64,000 nt of DNA from UBA1672 sp050633645 (GCA_050633645.1 JBOEGX010000001.1:62001-126000), one strand, 5' to 3'. Numbered from the stretch's first letter, positions 33,796 through 42,820 are shown. Notes: generated by a model not told the origin, from the letters alone. Numbers and translations: made by a program.

Positions 33796-36020
33796 TATTC
33801 TGTCTCCTTATTGTCTATGGGAATTATAAACCTAAATTTTGAGCCATGGCCAGTGTCTTCAAAAACAAGGTTTCCGTTTAAGATATCGGCGCTTTTTCTC
33901 ATCATGTAAAGACCTAAACCAGAGCCAAAAGATACCTTAGGGTGAAAGCGTTTAAACATGGAAAACATTTGATCTTGGTGTTTTTGGGGTATTCCCAGAC
34001 CATTGTCTTCGATTTCAAACACAATATCTTTGTGATCGGTATAAGTTGAGATTTTCATAAAAGAACTGTCTTTTCTTGTATCCTGATACTTGATGGCATT
34101 TGAAATAAGGTTCTCTAGAATAAGGGAGATGCGACTCCTTTGCGATTGGAACGGACCCTTGAATTTTATATTTTTTTGAACTTCAAGTCGTTCATAATTA
34201 TCCATATGCTTGAATTTTTGTAACGCTTCGTCAACAATATGCTCAATATCGATTTTTACTGATTTTTCTTCAACATTCTTGGTTTTAGATAGCTCAAGAA
34301 TGTCTTTTACGAGTGCTTCGAGCTTCGCAAGGGAAGAAGTTACTAAATCCATGCTTTTTTGGGCTTTATCGTAATCTCCACTATCAATACTTTTCTGTGC
34401 GAGATTTAAAAGTCCTATTGATGATACAAGTGGAGATCTCAAGTCATGTGAAGTCCGATACGCAAATTCTTCTAGTTCCGCGTTAGCGGCTACCAAAGCC
34501 TGCTGTTCAGCCCGCCGCTCCGTAATATCCCTAACAATCCCGCTGTAAAGTTTTCTATCTTTTAAATAGATTTTGCTAACGCTAAGTTCCATTGGAAATA
34601 CAGAACCATCTTTTCTTTGTCCCTCAACTTCACGGCCTATACCGATGATTTTTTTATTACCCGTCTCATGATACTGTTTTAGATAACCGTCATGTTCACT
34701 GTGATAAGGTTCAGGCATAAGAATATTCACATTTTTCCCGATTGTTTCCTTGGGGGAAGCGCCAAAAATGCGTTCGCAAGCAGCGTTATAACTTTTAATC
34801 ATGCCCATTTCGTCGATAGTAATCAGGCCATCAGCCATACTATCAACAATCGCTGAAAGCTGAAGCTGGCTTTCTTCTATTTCACGGCTCTGCTCTTCTA
34901 TTCTCCTTGTTAGATCTTTAAATTCATTGGCGGCAATAGCCATTTCACCAATTTCATCTTTTCTGTTTTGCCCAGGTATTTGTATATCTAGTTTTCCTTT
35001 TGAAAGTCTAGACAAGGTTGTGGCCATACCTCTCACTGAACCGGCAATACTCATAGCAATTAACACAGATGAAAAAACCCCTATGGCACCAGCAAAGAAA
35101 GATAAATGGATAAATTGGGTTTGAGAGTTTTTAATATTGCTCTGAATATCTTGAGACAGGACTTGTGTACGCTGCCTGACCAGATGATCCAACTCATCGG
35201 ATAATTTATTCATTTCGGCAGCCTTTCCTGCCAAGACAACATTTACAAGTTGCAGGTGTGTCCTGTTTAGACTAACAGCCTGTTTAAATTTTTTTTCAAG
35301 GCGCCCGAGGTTTTTTTTGAAGGTTTTTGTCTGAATTTTTAGAGGGGCATTGTTCAAGCCCATCTCTAATTCAGCGGCTTTTTTTTCAATGTTTAATAAA
35401 AGCCGTCTTGTTTCAGAAACTGCAAATGAAGCCGATGGTGTCGCAATCAATTTTACATTTGACGTTATGTGGGATAAATCTTGCCTTATTTTCGATATTT
35501 CGTAAACGGTTTGTGCATTGCCAATGGCAATTGCAATCTTTTGGATCTCATCAATTTGGTTTTGTAACTCTCCTATAAGCGGGTTTATATTTTTTTTGTT
35601 TAAGTCAGCTAAAGAGTTTCTTCCTGTAATGGCCTTTCTAAACCCCTCTTTATAATCCTTATAATGCCCCAACATACGATCGTAGCGACCTTTGATCTCT
35701 GCATCTTGTCGGGTAATCGGCTCAATCATAGAAAATTTCTCTTCCAGCTCATTTTGTAGAAACTCATTTTTCTTTAGAACACCCTGATACCCAACATATG
35801 AATATACCAAAACATTACGCTGAAGCTCGACAATGTCTTTTTCGATTTCAAGGAAGATTAGATTTTCTTTGGTTATGCTTTTAAGAGTGTTAAAGCTTCG
35901 GTCAAACTTTTTAAAACTCTGATAACTTGAAAAGGCAAGGAACACAAGAACGGTCAGAACGGGAACAAAGCCTATTAAAATTTGCTGTCTAATTGAATAA
36001 CGGGAAAGAGATAAAGCCAT
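33795..36020 (-). CDS. membrane hybrid-sensing histidine kinase with FixL-type PAS
   Basis: 741 aa. TM1 (ILIGFVPVLTVLVFLAF) and TM2 (FFAGAIGVFSSVLIAMSI, about residue 310) flank a periplasmic helical bundle. HAMP follows, then a PAS (about 390-510), HisKA with FAYRTSHDLRSPLV (His about 525) and HATPase with DNGLGIP and FGSGLGLYMM. The PAS carries MPEPYHSEHDGYL and IIGIGREVEGQRKDGSVFP, the segment that in FixL holds the heme-binding His and the Arg that contacts bound oxygen; heme binding is inferred. AAGGGA precedes ATG 36020. The gene sits between the binding protein and the response regulator. Confidence 0.88.
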   Translation of the reverse strand: MALSLSRYSIRQQILIGFVPVLTVLVFLAFSSYQSFKKFDRSFNTLKSITKENLIFLEIEKDIVELQRNVLVYSYVGYQGVLKKNEFLQNELEEKFSMIEPITRQDAEIKGRYDRMLGHYKDYKEGFRKAITGRNSLADLNKKNINPLIGELQNQIDEIQKIAIAIGNAQTVYEISKIRQDLSHITSNVKLIATPSASFAVSETRRLLLNIEKKAAELEMGLNNAPLKIQTKTFKKNLGRLEKKFKQAVSLNRTHLQLVNVVLAGKAAEMNKLSDELDHLVRQRTQVLSQDIQSNIKNSQTQFIHLSFFAGAIGVFSSVLIAMSIAGSVRGMATTLSRLSKGKLDIQIPGQNRKDEIGEMAIAANEFKDLTRRIEEQSREIEESQLQLSAIVDSMADGLITIDEMGMIKSYNAACERIFGASPKETIGKNVNILMPEPYHSEHDGYLKQYHETGNKKIIGIGREVEGQRKDGSVFPMELSVSKIYLKDRKLYSGIVRDITERRAEQQALVAANAELEEFAYRTSHDLRSPLVSSIGLLNLAQKSIDSGDYDKAQKSMDLVTSSLAKLEALVKDILELSKTKNVEEKSVKIDIEHIVDEALQKFKHMDNYERLEVQKNIKFKGPFQSQRSRISLILENLISNAIKYQDTRKDSSFMKISTYTDHKDIVFEIEDNGLGIPQKHQDQMFSMFKRFHPKVSFGSGLGLYMMRKSADILNGNLVFEDTGHGSKFRFIIPIDNKETE

Positions 36021-36029
36021 AGATATCCC

Positions 36030-37307
36030 TTAAGATAAAATAAATTCATGCCAGCGGGGCAGGCTATATTCATAGGTATCCATAACAGTATTCCATACGG
36101 CAACATTGCTGAACCTGTTCTCGTACGATCCGCCGTTTCTTATATCGTCTGGATGAGTTGCTATTTGTCCTTGTGTGTTCTTGAGAGAGACATTTGTCGG
36201 CTTTCCAGCATACCAGTAATTCCACTCATCTTCTGTAAGTAAATCTCTGGAGCGTTGTGGGTTAGAGATATAATAACCTTGTCGCGCAATAAAGGCCCCC
36301 GGCCAACCAGATAGCCACCAATTCATGTATTTGTAGGCAGCTTCTTTTGCATACCCCTCTGTCTTGGATGACAGGCACATAACACCATGCCATGCACGGT
36401 ATCCTTCTTTTGGTGCGGCATAAACCACAGGAATATTGCGCCCGTTTAGAGAAGAAACGCCCGGCGAAAACATGCTGGCAATGACGGTACGGCCACTACT
36501 GAAAAACTCTACAGACTCAGGCACGGAATTCCATAGCCCGCTAAAATGACCGTTTTGTTTTAGTTCTATCATAATGTTAAACAATTGATCGACTTCATCA
36601 TGAGTCATATTACCAATGTCTTTAAAAGTCATTAAACCCTTTGCCTGTGCCGCTAATGCGGCATCGAATATACCGATAGTTGGCGCGTTCACTAAGGCAA
36701 CCTTCCCCTTATATTTGTCATCAAAAAGCCATCCCCAGCTTTCTGTCTCGTAAGGAATACCGCGTTCAATGTGCCGCGTATCATATCCGAAAGAATCAGT
36801 ATTATGAACATAAGGAAGGAAGCTTATTTTTTCTGTAGATTTACTCCCTAAAGTTCCATCATTTTGGACATAAATCAGTTTATGTGGTGCGTCGCCCGCT
36901 CCAATTTTAGAGTTTTCAGATATATAACCCGTTTTTGTTAAGTTGTTGATTTCTTTCCAATATGTCAGACGCTCAATTTCTATAGGTTGAATGGCATCGG
37001 AACGCCATAGCACATTCATGCTATCCGACCATTGTTCGTACAAATCAAATGAATCCGGGGTGCTTGAAGCTTTTTGTAGTACCTCCGCACTTCCTCCCGG
37101 TTCAAAGATAATGTCGATATCAAGCTCTTTTTGAGCGCGGATTCTTAACTCTTCTTGCAACGTCACATGTGTGCCTAGGACACGAAGAGTTTGCCGCTTT
37201 TTCGCATGAACGAAAGGCGCTTTTACTGTTAGTGCGGCACCAGCCGCCATCACGCTTGTGCTCTTGATAAACTGTCTTCTTGTTATGGGCTTTAATTTTG
37301 ATGGCAT
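36030..37307 (-). CDS. Tat-exported extracellular solute-binding protein, PotD-like
   Basis: Twin-arginine signal: TRRQFIKSTSVMAAGAALTV with cleavage near VHA. The mature protein has the family 1 polyamine-type binding-protein layout (RVLGTHVTLQEELRIRAQ, YVHNTDSFGYDTRHIE, WGWLFDDKYKGKVALVNAP, ASMFSPGVSSLNGRNIP). 425 aa is slightly long for PotD. There is no permease or ATPase gene nearby. It is followed nine bases later by the membrane kinase, so it more likely feeds a ligand to the kinase than to a transporter. Confidence 0.85.
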   Translation of the reverse strand: MPSKLKPITRRQFIKSTSVMAAGAALTVKAPFVHAKKRQTLRVLGTHVTLQEELRIRAQKELDIDIIFEPGGSAEVLQKASSTPDSFDLYEQWSDSMNVLWRSDAIQPIEIERLTYWKEINNLTKTGYISENSKIGAGDAPHKLIYVQNDGTLGSKSTEKISFLPYVHNTDSFGYDTRHIERGIPYETESWGWLFDDKYKGKVALVNAPTIGIFDAALAAQAKGLMTFKDIGNMTHDEVDQLFNIMIELKQNGHFSGLWNSVPESVEFFSSGRTVIASMFSPGVSSLNGRNIPVVYAAPKEGYRAWHGVMCLSSKTEGYAKEAAYKYMNWWLSGWPGAFIARQGYYISNPQRSRDLLTEDEWNYWYAGKPTNVSLKNTQGQIATHPDDIRNGGSYENRFSNVAVWNTVMDTYEYSLPRWHEFILS

Positions 37308-37433
37308 ACTGTATATCCGTAATTAAAGGAGCTTTGATATTGAAGTCTACAACAAAAGCTTTCTTTAATATAGCGATACTTAAGCTAACGGCGCGGATCT
37401 GATTGGCGTTTAAGCTGACTATATAGGCTTGTT

Positions 37434-38117
37434 TTAAATCTGTAGTGTAAAAGACACTTTTGTACCTTCGTCTGGTTTTGTCTCTAGAAAAACTTCACCA
37501 TTGTGTCTCTCAATTATTTTCTTTGCGAAGGCAAGCCCTGTGCCAAGGCTGTTATTTTTTTCTACGGATCGAAATAAAGACAAAGCTATATCAGTTTTTT
37601 TAGGATCAAAGCCAATGCCGTTGTCTTTAACATAAATTTTCTTGTGATCACCCAAATCTTCCACACCAATGTGTATTTCGAGTAAACGATCAGGGCTTCT
37701 AAACTTGAGCGCGTTATCAATTAAAAGATAGAAAACTTCTGTGAGTAAAATTTTATCACATACAGTGGTGGGCAAGATATCGCATTTTACTTCACCTCCG
37801 CAACTTTTGATCAAATCCTTATGTTGCGAGATCGCTGATTTAGCTACTTGGTTAAGTTCGGTTTTTGAAGATACGAATTCTTTAGTGATAATGTCGGAAT
37901 AATGCGTTACAGCATTTAACATTCTCTCGGCTTTGTATGATATCTGGCTAATAAATTCCAAATATTGTTTCTGTTCTTCTGACAGGTTGCCGCCCATGCT
38001 ATCAGCAAGCAACTTAGAAAAGCAGCAAAGTTGGCGAATGGATGCGCTTAAGTCATGGGAAATAATATATGAAAATTCTTTAAGTTCGGCATTTGTTTGA
38101 TTTGAACATTCAGCCAT
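37434..38117 (-). CDS. cytoplasmic histidine kinase without sensor domain
   Basis: 227 aa: HisKA with EFSYIISHDLSASIRQL (phospho-accepting His) and HATPase with DNALKF, VKDNGIGFD and GTGLAFAKKI. No PAS, GAF or membrane segment, so its input must come from another protein. The receiver gene 38121-38492 precedes it by three bases on the same strand. The pair sits directly upstream of the binding-protein/kinase/regulator unit, facing the same way. Confidence 0.85.
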   Translation of the reverse strand: MAECSNQTNAELKEFSYIISHDLSASIRQLCCFSKLLADSMGGNLSEEQKQYLEFISQISYKAERMLNAVTHYSDIITKEFVSSKTELNQVAKSAISQHKDLIKSCGGEVKCDILPTTVCDKILLTEVFYLLIDNALKFRSPDRLLEIHIGVEDLGDHKKIYVKDNGIGFDPKKTDIALSLFRSVEKNNSLGTGLAFAKKIIERHNGEVFLETKPDEGTKVSFTLQI

Positions 38118-38120
38118 ACT

Positions 38121-38492
38121 TTACATTTTCACATGTTGTTCAAGTATCTCTGTAAGCATAGTGCTGCCTATATATTCCTTGGGTGTGACGTGGTTCGCAC
38201 CGAATTTTAGACAGTTGCTAACGATTTGATCTGTCAACATGCTCGTTAAAACAACGACAGAAGATCGCCGATCAAATCTTCTCAATTCTTCAACGGACGA
38301 TGCGCCAAAGCTATCCTCTAGATTAAGATCCAGTAGAATTAAATGAAAATTATTCGTTTTTAGGGTTTCATAGGTTTCTGACATGCTTGCTGAATGAGAA
38401 ATTATTGCATCCGGCCAAAAATCAAGAACATTTTTTCTAATTAAGGCTAAATCGGCATCATCGTCTTCTATGATAAGAACTTTTTGGGGCAT
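38121..38492 (-). CDS. single-domain response regulator
   Basis: Receiver-only protein, 123 aa: acidic patch IIEDDDADLALI, acceptor Asp in LILLDLNLED, VVLTS, and Lys in HVTPKEYIG. First gene of the five-gene signalling cluster. It may supply the input for the sensorless kinase that follows it, since that kinase lacks a sensory domain; this is inference. Confidence 0.88.
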   Translation of the reverse strand: MPQKVLIIEDDDADLALIRKNVLDFWPDAIISHSASMSETYETLKTNNFHLILLDLNLEDSFGASSVEELRRFDRRSSVVVLTSMLTDQIVSNCLKFGANHVTPKEYIGSTMLTEILEQHVKM

Positions 38493-38627
38493 TTTCTTTA
38501 TTACCTCACTATTTTATATTTTTAAGCATTACTATGGTAGTAAATATATATATATCAGGCAATGGTGTTTACGGTTTTGTGTCAGGTTTTTAAGTCTTAC
38601 TTGGTTTTAAATGGTTTCTCTGTTTTT

Positions 38628-38711
38628 TTATTGTGCGGTGCATAAATTGATGTTCCAATCCTCAAGCACTTTGAATAATGCGTTCGATATCTCTCTATCT
38701 ACCTGCACCAT
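38628..38711 (-). CDS. possible 27-aa ORF or gene remnant
   Basis: ATG 38711 opens MVQVDREISNALFKVLEDWN and ends at TAA 38628. No clear Shine-Dalgarno. It shares an S-N-x-L-F-x-V-L-x-x-W pattern with the 33-aa ORF at 14144-14245. It may be the left-over start of a gene cut by the tRNA-Ser element boundary at 38786. Nothing else is seen between 38493 and 38785. Confidence 0.25.
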   Translation of the reverse strand: MVQVDREISNALFKVLEDWNINLCTAQ

Positions 38712-38785
38712 TTTTTCATTTATATATTTTGATTTATTGCCTCATTATTCATGAGATTTTTTGTGCTTTTAGAAGGATGGATGGT

Positions 38786-38814
38786 GGATAAAAATGGCGG
38801 AGACTGAGGGATTC
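38786..38814. repeat. left attachment-site copy (29-bp direct repeat)
   Basis: Identical over 29 bp to 48167-48195. The right copy contains the CCA end, the acceptor 3' strand and part of the T arm of tRNA-Ser(GCT); this left copy is a displaced tRNA 3' fragment. Identity stops abruptly on both sides, as expected for a recombination site. Confidence 0.85.
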
Positions 38815-38916
38815 CAGTTTTTATCAATTAAAGTTATTTTATATCAGTGTGTTATGTTTTTCTTTGGCTGTTCTTATGTAGCACTTTTGTGTGCCACTTT
38901 TCAAGAGGGGATTAAC

Positions 38917-39048
38917 ATGGGCTTTTTGAAGGGGCGAGTGTCGGCGGAGTTGCTCGCAACACAAAAGGATATTGAAAGATTCAAATTGTTTTCGGAGCGG
39001 ATGCAGGGAAAGCCTAATTGTACAGATTGCGGTGCGGTGAGAGTTTAG
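38917..39048 (+). CDS. small hypothetical protein at the element's left end, 43 aa
   Basis: ATG 38917 has AGAGGGG seven bases upstream and gives a short protein ending in a Cys pair (NCTDCGAVRV). The frame is open back to an ATG inside the attachment site (38794). That longer form would add a membrane helix (CVMFFFGCSYVALLCA), but it has no ribosome-binding site. Not recognised. The gap 39049-39252 shows no gene. Confidence 0.4.
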   Translation: MGFLKGRVSAELLATQKDIERFKLFSERMQGKPNCTDCGAVRV

Positions 39049-39252
39049 TGACAATTTTTTATGTGGCTTTCTGAATTTGTTTAAACGTTAAGCTTTGCGA
39101 CAGAGATTTTTTTAAGGGATTAGGTCTGACATGAAGTTTAGATCAAAAAAGTCAGGCGGAAAGTTGTCGTTGCTTGGGAAGTAATCATCAGTATCTAATG
39201 AATAAAAAATTGAATAATTCAAGCTATCACCATATTATTATTATTTATAAGA

Positions 39253-39696
39253 ATGGTAGTTAAAGATCAAAGAAAGTGCAATACAAAAATGAATGCAAAA
39301 GGTAAAGCAAAAGGTAAAGCAAAAGGTAAAGCAAATGAAGTTGATGTGTGCTTGGGAAAAGTGCTTAAAAATATAAGGATTACAAAGAGATACTCGCAAC
39401 AAAAGCTATCTGCTGAAGTTGGTGTTACATTTCAACAAATTCAAAAGTATGAGCGGGGCACTAATAGAATAAGCGCCTCACGCCTTTATTCTTTTTCTAA
39501 GATATTAAATTTTGATGTTAAAGAGATATTCGAACTGTTGGATAAAAGTCTAGGTAATGAATGCAATAGCACTCACTCAGTTGTTTCTTTAGATAAAAAA
39601 ACATTAGAACTGGTCTCAATGTTTCATAGTATTAAAGATCCCCAAATACAGAAAAATTTAATTCAGCTTATAAAAAGTTGTTCTACATCGGAATAG
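39253..39696 (+). CDS. Xre-family transcriptional regulator
   Basis: HTH_3 domain: LGKVLKNIRITKRYSQQKLS, VGVTFQQIQKYERGTNRISA and SRLYSFSKILNF, the alphaproteobacterial type often found in mobile elements. The N-terminus has a short tandem repeat KGKAKGKAKGKAN encoded by three to four 12-bp units (GGTAAAGCAAAA), likely to vary in copy number. ATG 39253 or ATG 39289 may start it. It ends 16 bp before luxR and may control the cassette. Confidence 0.8.
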   Translation: MVVKDQRKCNTKMNAKGKAKGKAKGKANEVDVCLGKVLKNIRITKRYSQQKLSAEVGVTFQQIQKYERGTNRISASRLYSFSKILNFDVKEIFELLDKSLGNECNSTHSVVSLDKKTLELVSMFHSIKDPQIQKNLIQLIKSCSTSE

Positions 39697-39712
39697 TTGG
39701 GGGTTTTTGGAA

Positions 39713-40483
39713 ATGGTATCATTAGAAAGATTTATAGAAGACACAAACAAAGCTTCCACATCAAAGAGTATATTTGAGTTATACAAGAAGGCGCTTGGTG
39801 ACTATGGCTATGATGGTATCTGCTATTGTTTAGTGACTGATCACCCCACATACGGACTGCATGCAAATCATGGTGAAATGCAAAACTATTCCGATGACTG
39901 GGTTCAACATTATGCAGAAAAAAACTACAGAGAGATCGATCCCATACTGCAGCATTGTTTTAAAACGAATCAAATTTTCTCTTGGGACAATATCATACAA
40001 AGTAAGAATCTGGCTAAAGATGAACTATTGTTGATGAATGAAGCAAGAGAAGCGAATCTTTTGCAGGGTTTAGCTTTACCGATACATGGCCTAAACGGAG
40101 AACTTGCCGCCCTCGGTCTTGCTAGTACTGGTGGCACGGCAGAAATCAATAAAGATGTTCTCAGTAAAATCAGAGCCTTATCGGTGCAATTCCACATAGC
40201 ATATATGGAAAGTGAAACCAGGATATCACATGAATACAGAGAAAATGTTCTTACAAAAAATACAAATATAATTTTAAGTGAGCGTGAGCGTGAAGTTCTT
40301 CTTTGGATGTCTGAGGGGAAGAGCGACTCTGTTATATCGGAAATTCTGGGTATATCATATTCAACTGTACGCTATCACACAAATAGCCTATTTATAAAGC
40401 TGGGCGTCAACGAGCGGACATTAGCCGTTGTCAAAGCCATTAGGCATGGACTCATAATGCCAACATATCTCAAAAGAATTTAA
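39713..40483 (+). CDS. luxR: LuxR-family autoinducer-binding regulator
   Basis: Autoinducer-binding domain with the conserved W and Y/D/P set (DDWVQHYAEKNYREIDPI and FSWDN), then a C-terminal GerE-type HTH (LSEREREVLLWMSEGKSDSV, STVRYHTNSLFIKLGV). 257 aa from ATG 39713; an in-frame TTG at 39707 is rejected. LuxR proteins of this type bind acyl-homoserine lactones and activate or repress promoters at lux-box dyads. luxI follows, so this is an adjacent cognate pair. Confidence 0.92.
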   Translation: MVSLERFIEDTNKASTSKSIFELYKKALGDYGYDGICYCLVTDHPTYGLHANHGEMQNYSDDWVQHYAEKNYREIDPILQHCFKTNQIFSWDNIIQSKNLAKDELLLMNEAREANLLQGLALPIHGLNGELAALGLASTGGTAEINKDVLSKIRALSVQFHIAYMESETRISHEYRENVLTKNTNIILSEREREVLLWMSEGKSDSVISEILGISYSTVRYHTNSLFIKLGVNERTLAVVKAIRHGLIMPTYLKRI

Positions 40484-40510
40484 CCTGACAAACTATCGAG
40501 GTTGTTAGGT
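40483..40510. promoter_or_regulatory. candidate lux-box-like dyad before luxI
   Basis: ACCTGACAA (40483-40491) and TTGTTAGGT (40502-40510) are an 8-of-9 inverted repeat with a 10-bp centre, immediately after luxR and about 57 bp before luxI. The ACCT...AGGT ends match the general lux-box pattern, though the spacing is longer than the classical 20-bp box. No T-run follows, so a terminator is less likely. Confidence 0.4.
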
Positions 40511-40566
40511 GATTTCCATCTTACACTCTTTAAGCTCCTTCTTAGATTATTTTTAAGGAGATGTGG

Positions 40567-41214
40567 ATGATTGAGTGTGTGACAATAGAAAACAACCATT
40601 TTTACGCTGGAAACCCGATTTGTGAACAACATAAACTCAGGTATCAATCTATTATTAAGAGGCAAAACTGGGACGTTCCATACATCAAAAATATGGAATA
40701 TGACAGTTACGATAATCCAGCGGCACATTATTTGGTTAAAAGAGATGGTTCGGGAAAGGCTGTTGGTGTTGCTCGTTTATATCCCACAGATCGCCCCTAT
40801 ATGTTAGAAGAACACTTCCCTTTTCTTATTTCCAAATGCTCAATACCAAAAGATGAATATATTTGGGAAACAACGAGGTTTTGCATTGATTCAAGCTTAC
40901 CACCTGAAGAGCGTAAGTACATCTTGCATCAACTTGTTGTTGCTCACTTAGAGTTTGCTCTTGAGCGTCAAATAAAAAAAATTGTAGCTGTAACATATCC
41001 TGTGTTTTGGAAAAATATTTTCATTAACTCAGGCTGGAATGTTGAATGGATGGGTGATGTGCATAAGAGTGACGAGGGGCTAAAAATGATTGCGGGGTCT
41101 CTAAATGTCTCACAAAAAATACTATCAAATGTTCGCAAAGTCACAGAAATTCAAGGCAAAGTGTTAAGATACGAAGATACCCATTTAGAAATTAAAAGAT
41201 ATGGAAGGGGTTAG
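40567..41214 (+). CDS. luxI: acyl-homoserine lactone synthase
   Basis: Makes AHL signals from SAM and acyl-ACP. Conserved LuxI residues are visible: Arg in LRYQSIIKRQNWD, the Asp pair in MEYDSYDNPAAHY, ARLYPTDRPYMLEEHFPFL, and the E-x-x-R of YIWETTRFCID. 215 aa is normal. ATG 40567 is preferred because AAGGAG lies six bases upstream; ATG 40561 abuts it. The acyl chain cannot be deduced. Confidence 0.93.
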   Translation: MIECVTIENNHFYAGNPICEQHKLRYQSIIKRQNWDVPYIKNMEYDSYDNPAAHYLVKRDGSGKAVGVARLYPTDRPYMLEEHFPFLISKCSIPKDEYIWETTRFCIDSSLPPEERKYILHQLVVAHLEFALERQIKKIVAVTYPVFWKNIFINSGWNVEWMGDVHKSDEGLKMIAGSLNVSQKILSNVRKVTEIQGKVLRYEDTHLEIKRYGRG

Positions 41215-41222
41215 GGGAAACA

Positions 41223-41516
41223 ATGAATAATGTTCAAAAAAAATATAGCCGTTCAAAAGATGATATTGAGAATATCATTCGTTCTTTAGATTACTTAAAG
41301 GAAGAAGCCAAAAGAGGTGGTTTCTCAGATTTGCATGATATTATAGAAACAGCATCTTTTTTAGGAAAGAAGCACTATTTTGAATTAGATGAAATTTCTT
41401 TTGAAGGCCTTAATGATGATATGCGGAATGCAGTCATGTTTATTTTGCAATTTCTAAATAGTTCTAAAGATGTGCGAGGTCTATTCCTTTCCATTGTGTC
41501 TGGTAACGACAACTAG
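41223..41516 (+). CDS. hypothetical protein downstream of luxI, 97 aa
   Basis: Starts eight bases after luxI with AGGGGA, so it is co-translated with the synthase. Soluble and acidic-helical (SKDDIENIIRSLDYLKEEAK, FEGLNDDMRNAVMFILQF). Small unknown genes next to luxI occur in several Alphaproteobacteria; a modulator of the regulator or synthase is a guess. After it, to 41948, there is no convincing gene. Confidence 0.6.
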   Translation: MNNVQKKYSRSKDDIENIIRSLDYLKEEAKRGGFSDLHDIIETASFLGKKHYFELDEISFEGLNDDMRNAVMFILQFLNSSKDVRGLFLSIVSGNDN

Positions 41517-41795
41517 AGGTGGTGTCGTGAAGTGATTTATTCACCTTTAATGACAATAACCCTTTTCAGTGTCTTGAGTTCCGAGACTAATATCTTTGCC
41601 AGTTTCTTATTATTACCATGTAGATGCTTCATCACAAGAGTAATGCTAATTAGGCAACAATTAGGTTTTTTTACAAACCAAAAACACCACAAAAATCTGA
41701 AAGGGTATAACGTAGGGTTGCCACGTTTGGTTTACCCCCATGCCCCCTTATTTCTCTACAGTCTCCCACATTAGGTTTTATCCTGTGAAATAACC

Positions 41796-41881
41796 GTGTT
41801 CATAAAACCCCTTTGAAATACCCATCGTGGACACCACAGTTTCCCTCACCTAAATCCTCTTGTATGTAGTGTTCATAAAAC
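41796..41881. promoter_or_regulatory. possible resolvase binding region (res-like)
   Basis: The 13-mer GTGTTCATAAAAC occurs at 41796-41808 and 41869-41881, 73 bp apart. The second copy is part of a dyad AGTGTT-CATAA-AACACT, and GTGG-ACA-CCAC lies between. This 100-bp region sits just before the serine resolvase gene, where res subsites usually lie. The rest of 41517-41948 is non-coding, AT-rich sequence. Confidence 0.35.
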
Positions 41882-41948
41882 ACTGGTATTGTGAACGATT
41901 ATGGTGTAGCCTTAAGGGATACAAAAGAAAACCTTTGAGGGAATACCA

Positions 41949-42569
41949 ATGACCAAGAGCAAGACAACTAAAGCCGCTATATATCTACGTGTGTCCACCG
42001 ATAAGCAAACCACAGAGAACCAACTAAGGGAACTTGAGAGGGTTGCTGAGTTCTCAGGATGGGAGATTGTAGAGGTTTACACGGATCATGGTATCTCAGG
42101 GGCGAAAGGGAAAGACCAAAGGCCAGCCTTTAAGAAGCTCTGTAATGATGCCACCAGTAGAAAGTTTGATATGATCATGGCGTGGTCGGTGGATCGCTTA
42201 GGCCGCTCTATGAAAGACCTTGTGGAGTTCATGGAGGAACTTAAGGCGCTTAAGGTTGATCTATACCTGAAACAACAGAACATCGATAGCACCACACCAG
42301 CGGGGAAAGCTATGTTTCAAATGGTGGGGGTATTCGCTGAGTTTGAAAGGGCGATGATTGTAGAGAGAGTTAATGCTGGATTGGCTAGAGCGAAAGCTGA
42401 GGGGAAGACTTTAGGAAGACCTAAGTTGAATGATGAGGTGGTCTCTAAGGTTCTTGAAGATAGAAACCAAGGGATGAGCTTAAGGGCGATACAGGGGAAA
42501 CATGGGGTTAGTCTGGGGGCTGTTCATAAGATTGTTAAGGGGAAACCCTTAGCTGTGAATGTGGTGTAA
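41949..42569 (+). CDS. serine resolvase/invertase-type recombinase
   Basis: 206 aa, full-length small serine recombinase. The catalytic Ser lies in AAIYLRVSTDKQTTENQL, and the arginine-rich active-site helix in AWSVDRLGRSMKDLVEFM. AMFQMVGVFAEFERAMIVER is the dimerisation/E helix region and the C-terminal HTH is EDRNQGMSLRAIQGKHGVSL. GAGGGA precedes ATG 41949. Wording and codon choice differ from chromosomal neighbours (more AGG/AGA, ACC), in keeping with transfer. It may resolve multimers of an excised circular form. Confidence 0.92.
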   Translation: MTKSKTTKAAIYLRVSTDKQTTENQLRELERVAEFSGWEIVEVYTDHGISGAKGKDQRPAFKKLCNDATSRKFDMIMAWSVDRLGRSMKDLVEFMEELKALKVDLYLKQQNIDSTTPAGKAMFQMVGVFAEFERAMIVERVNAGLARAKAEGKTLGRPKLNDEVVSKVLEDRNQGMSLRAIQGKHGVSLGAVHKIVKGKPLAVNVV

Positions 42570-42820
42570 TCTGAAGGGGCGGCTTAAGTTATCCACAGGG
42601 TGGAATATGGACGCGGAAGACTAACTATTCAGCAATGGAAAGTTTAAGTTGAGCGTAGCCTTTATAGAACAATAGCCTGAGTATTAACTTTCCAAAAATG
42701 AAATGTTATCTTTGTTTTTCAGTGCCTTAAAGGTATTTGTTTTTATTTTTATATCTTGCACAAAGAGATATTGTGCGTCCAAATAAAGACACCGTAAATA
42801 CTGTATAAGGATATTAAAAT

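Noticed and set aside
38794..38916. Membrane-helix extension of the 43-aa ORF starting inside the attachment repeat
   Set aside because: No ribosome-binding site, and the start would be created only by integration; kept as an alternative in the feature text.
41532..41774. 80-aa plus-strand ORF in the gap after the 97-aa gene
   Set aside because: No ribosome-binding site, erratic composition, and it covers the non-coding region before the resolvase.
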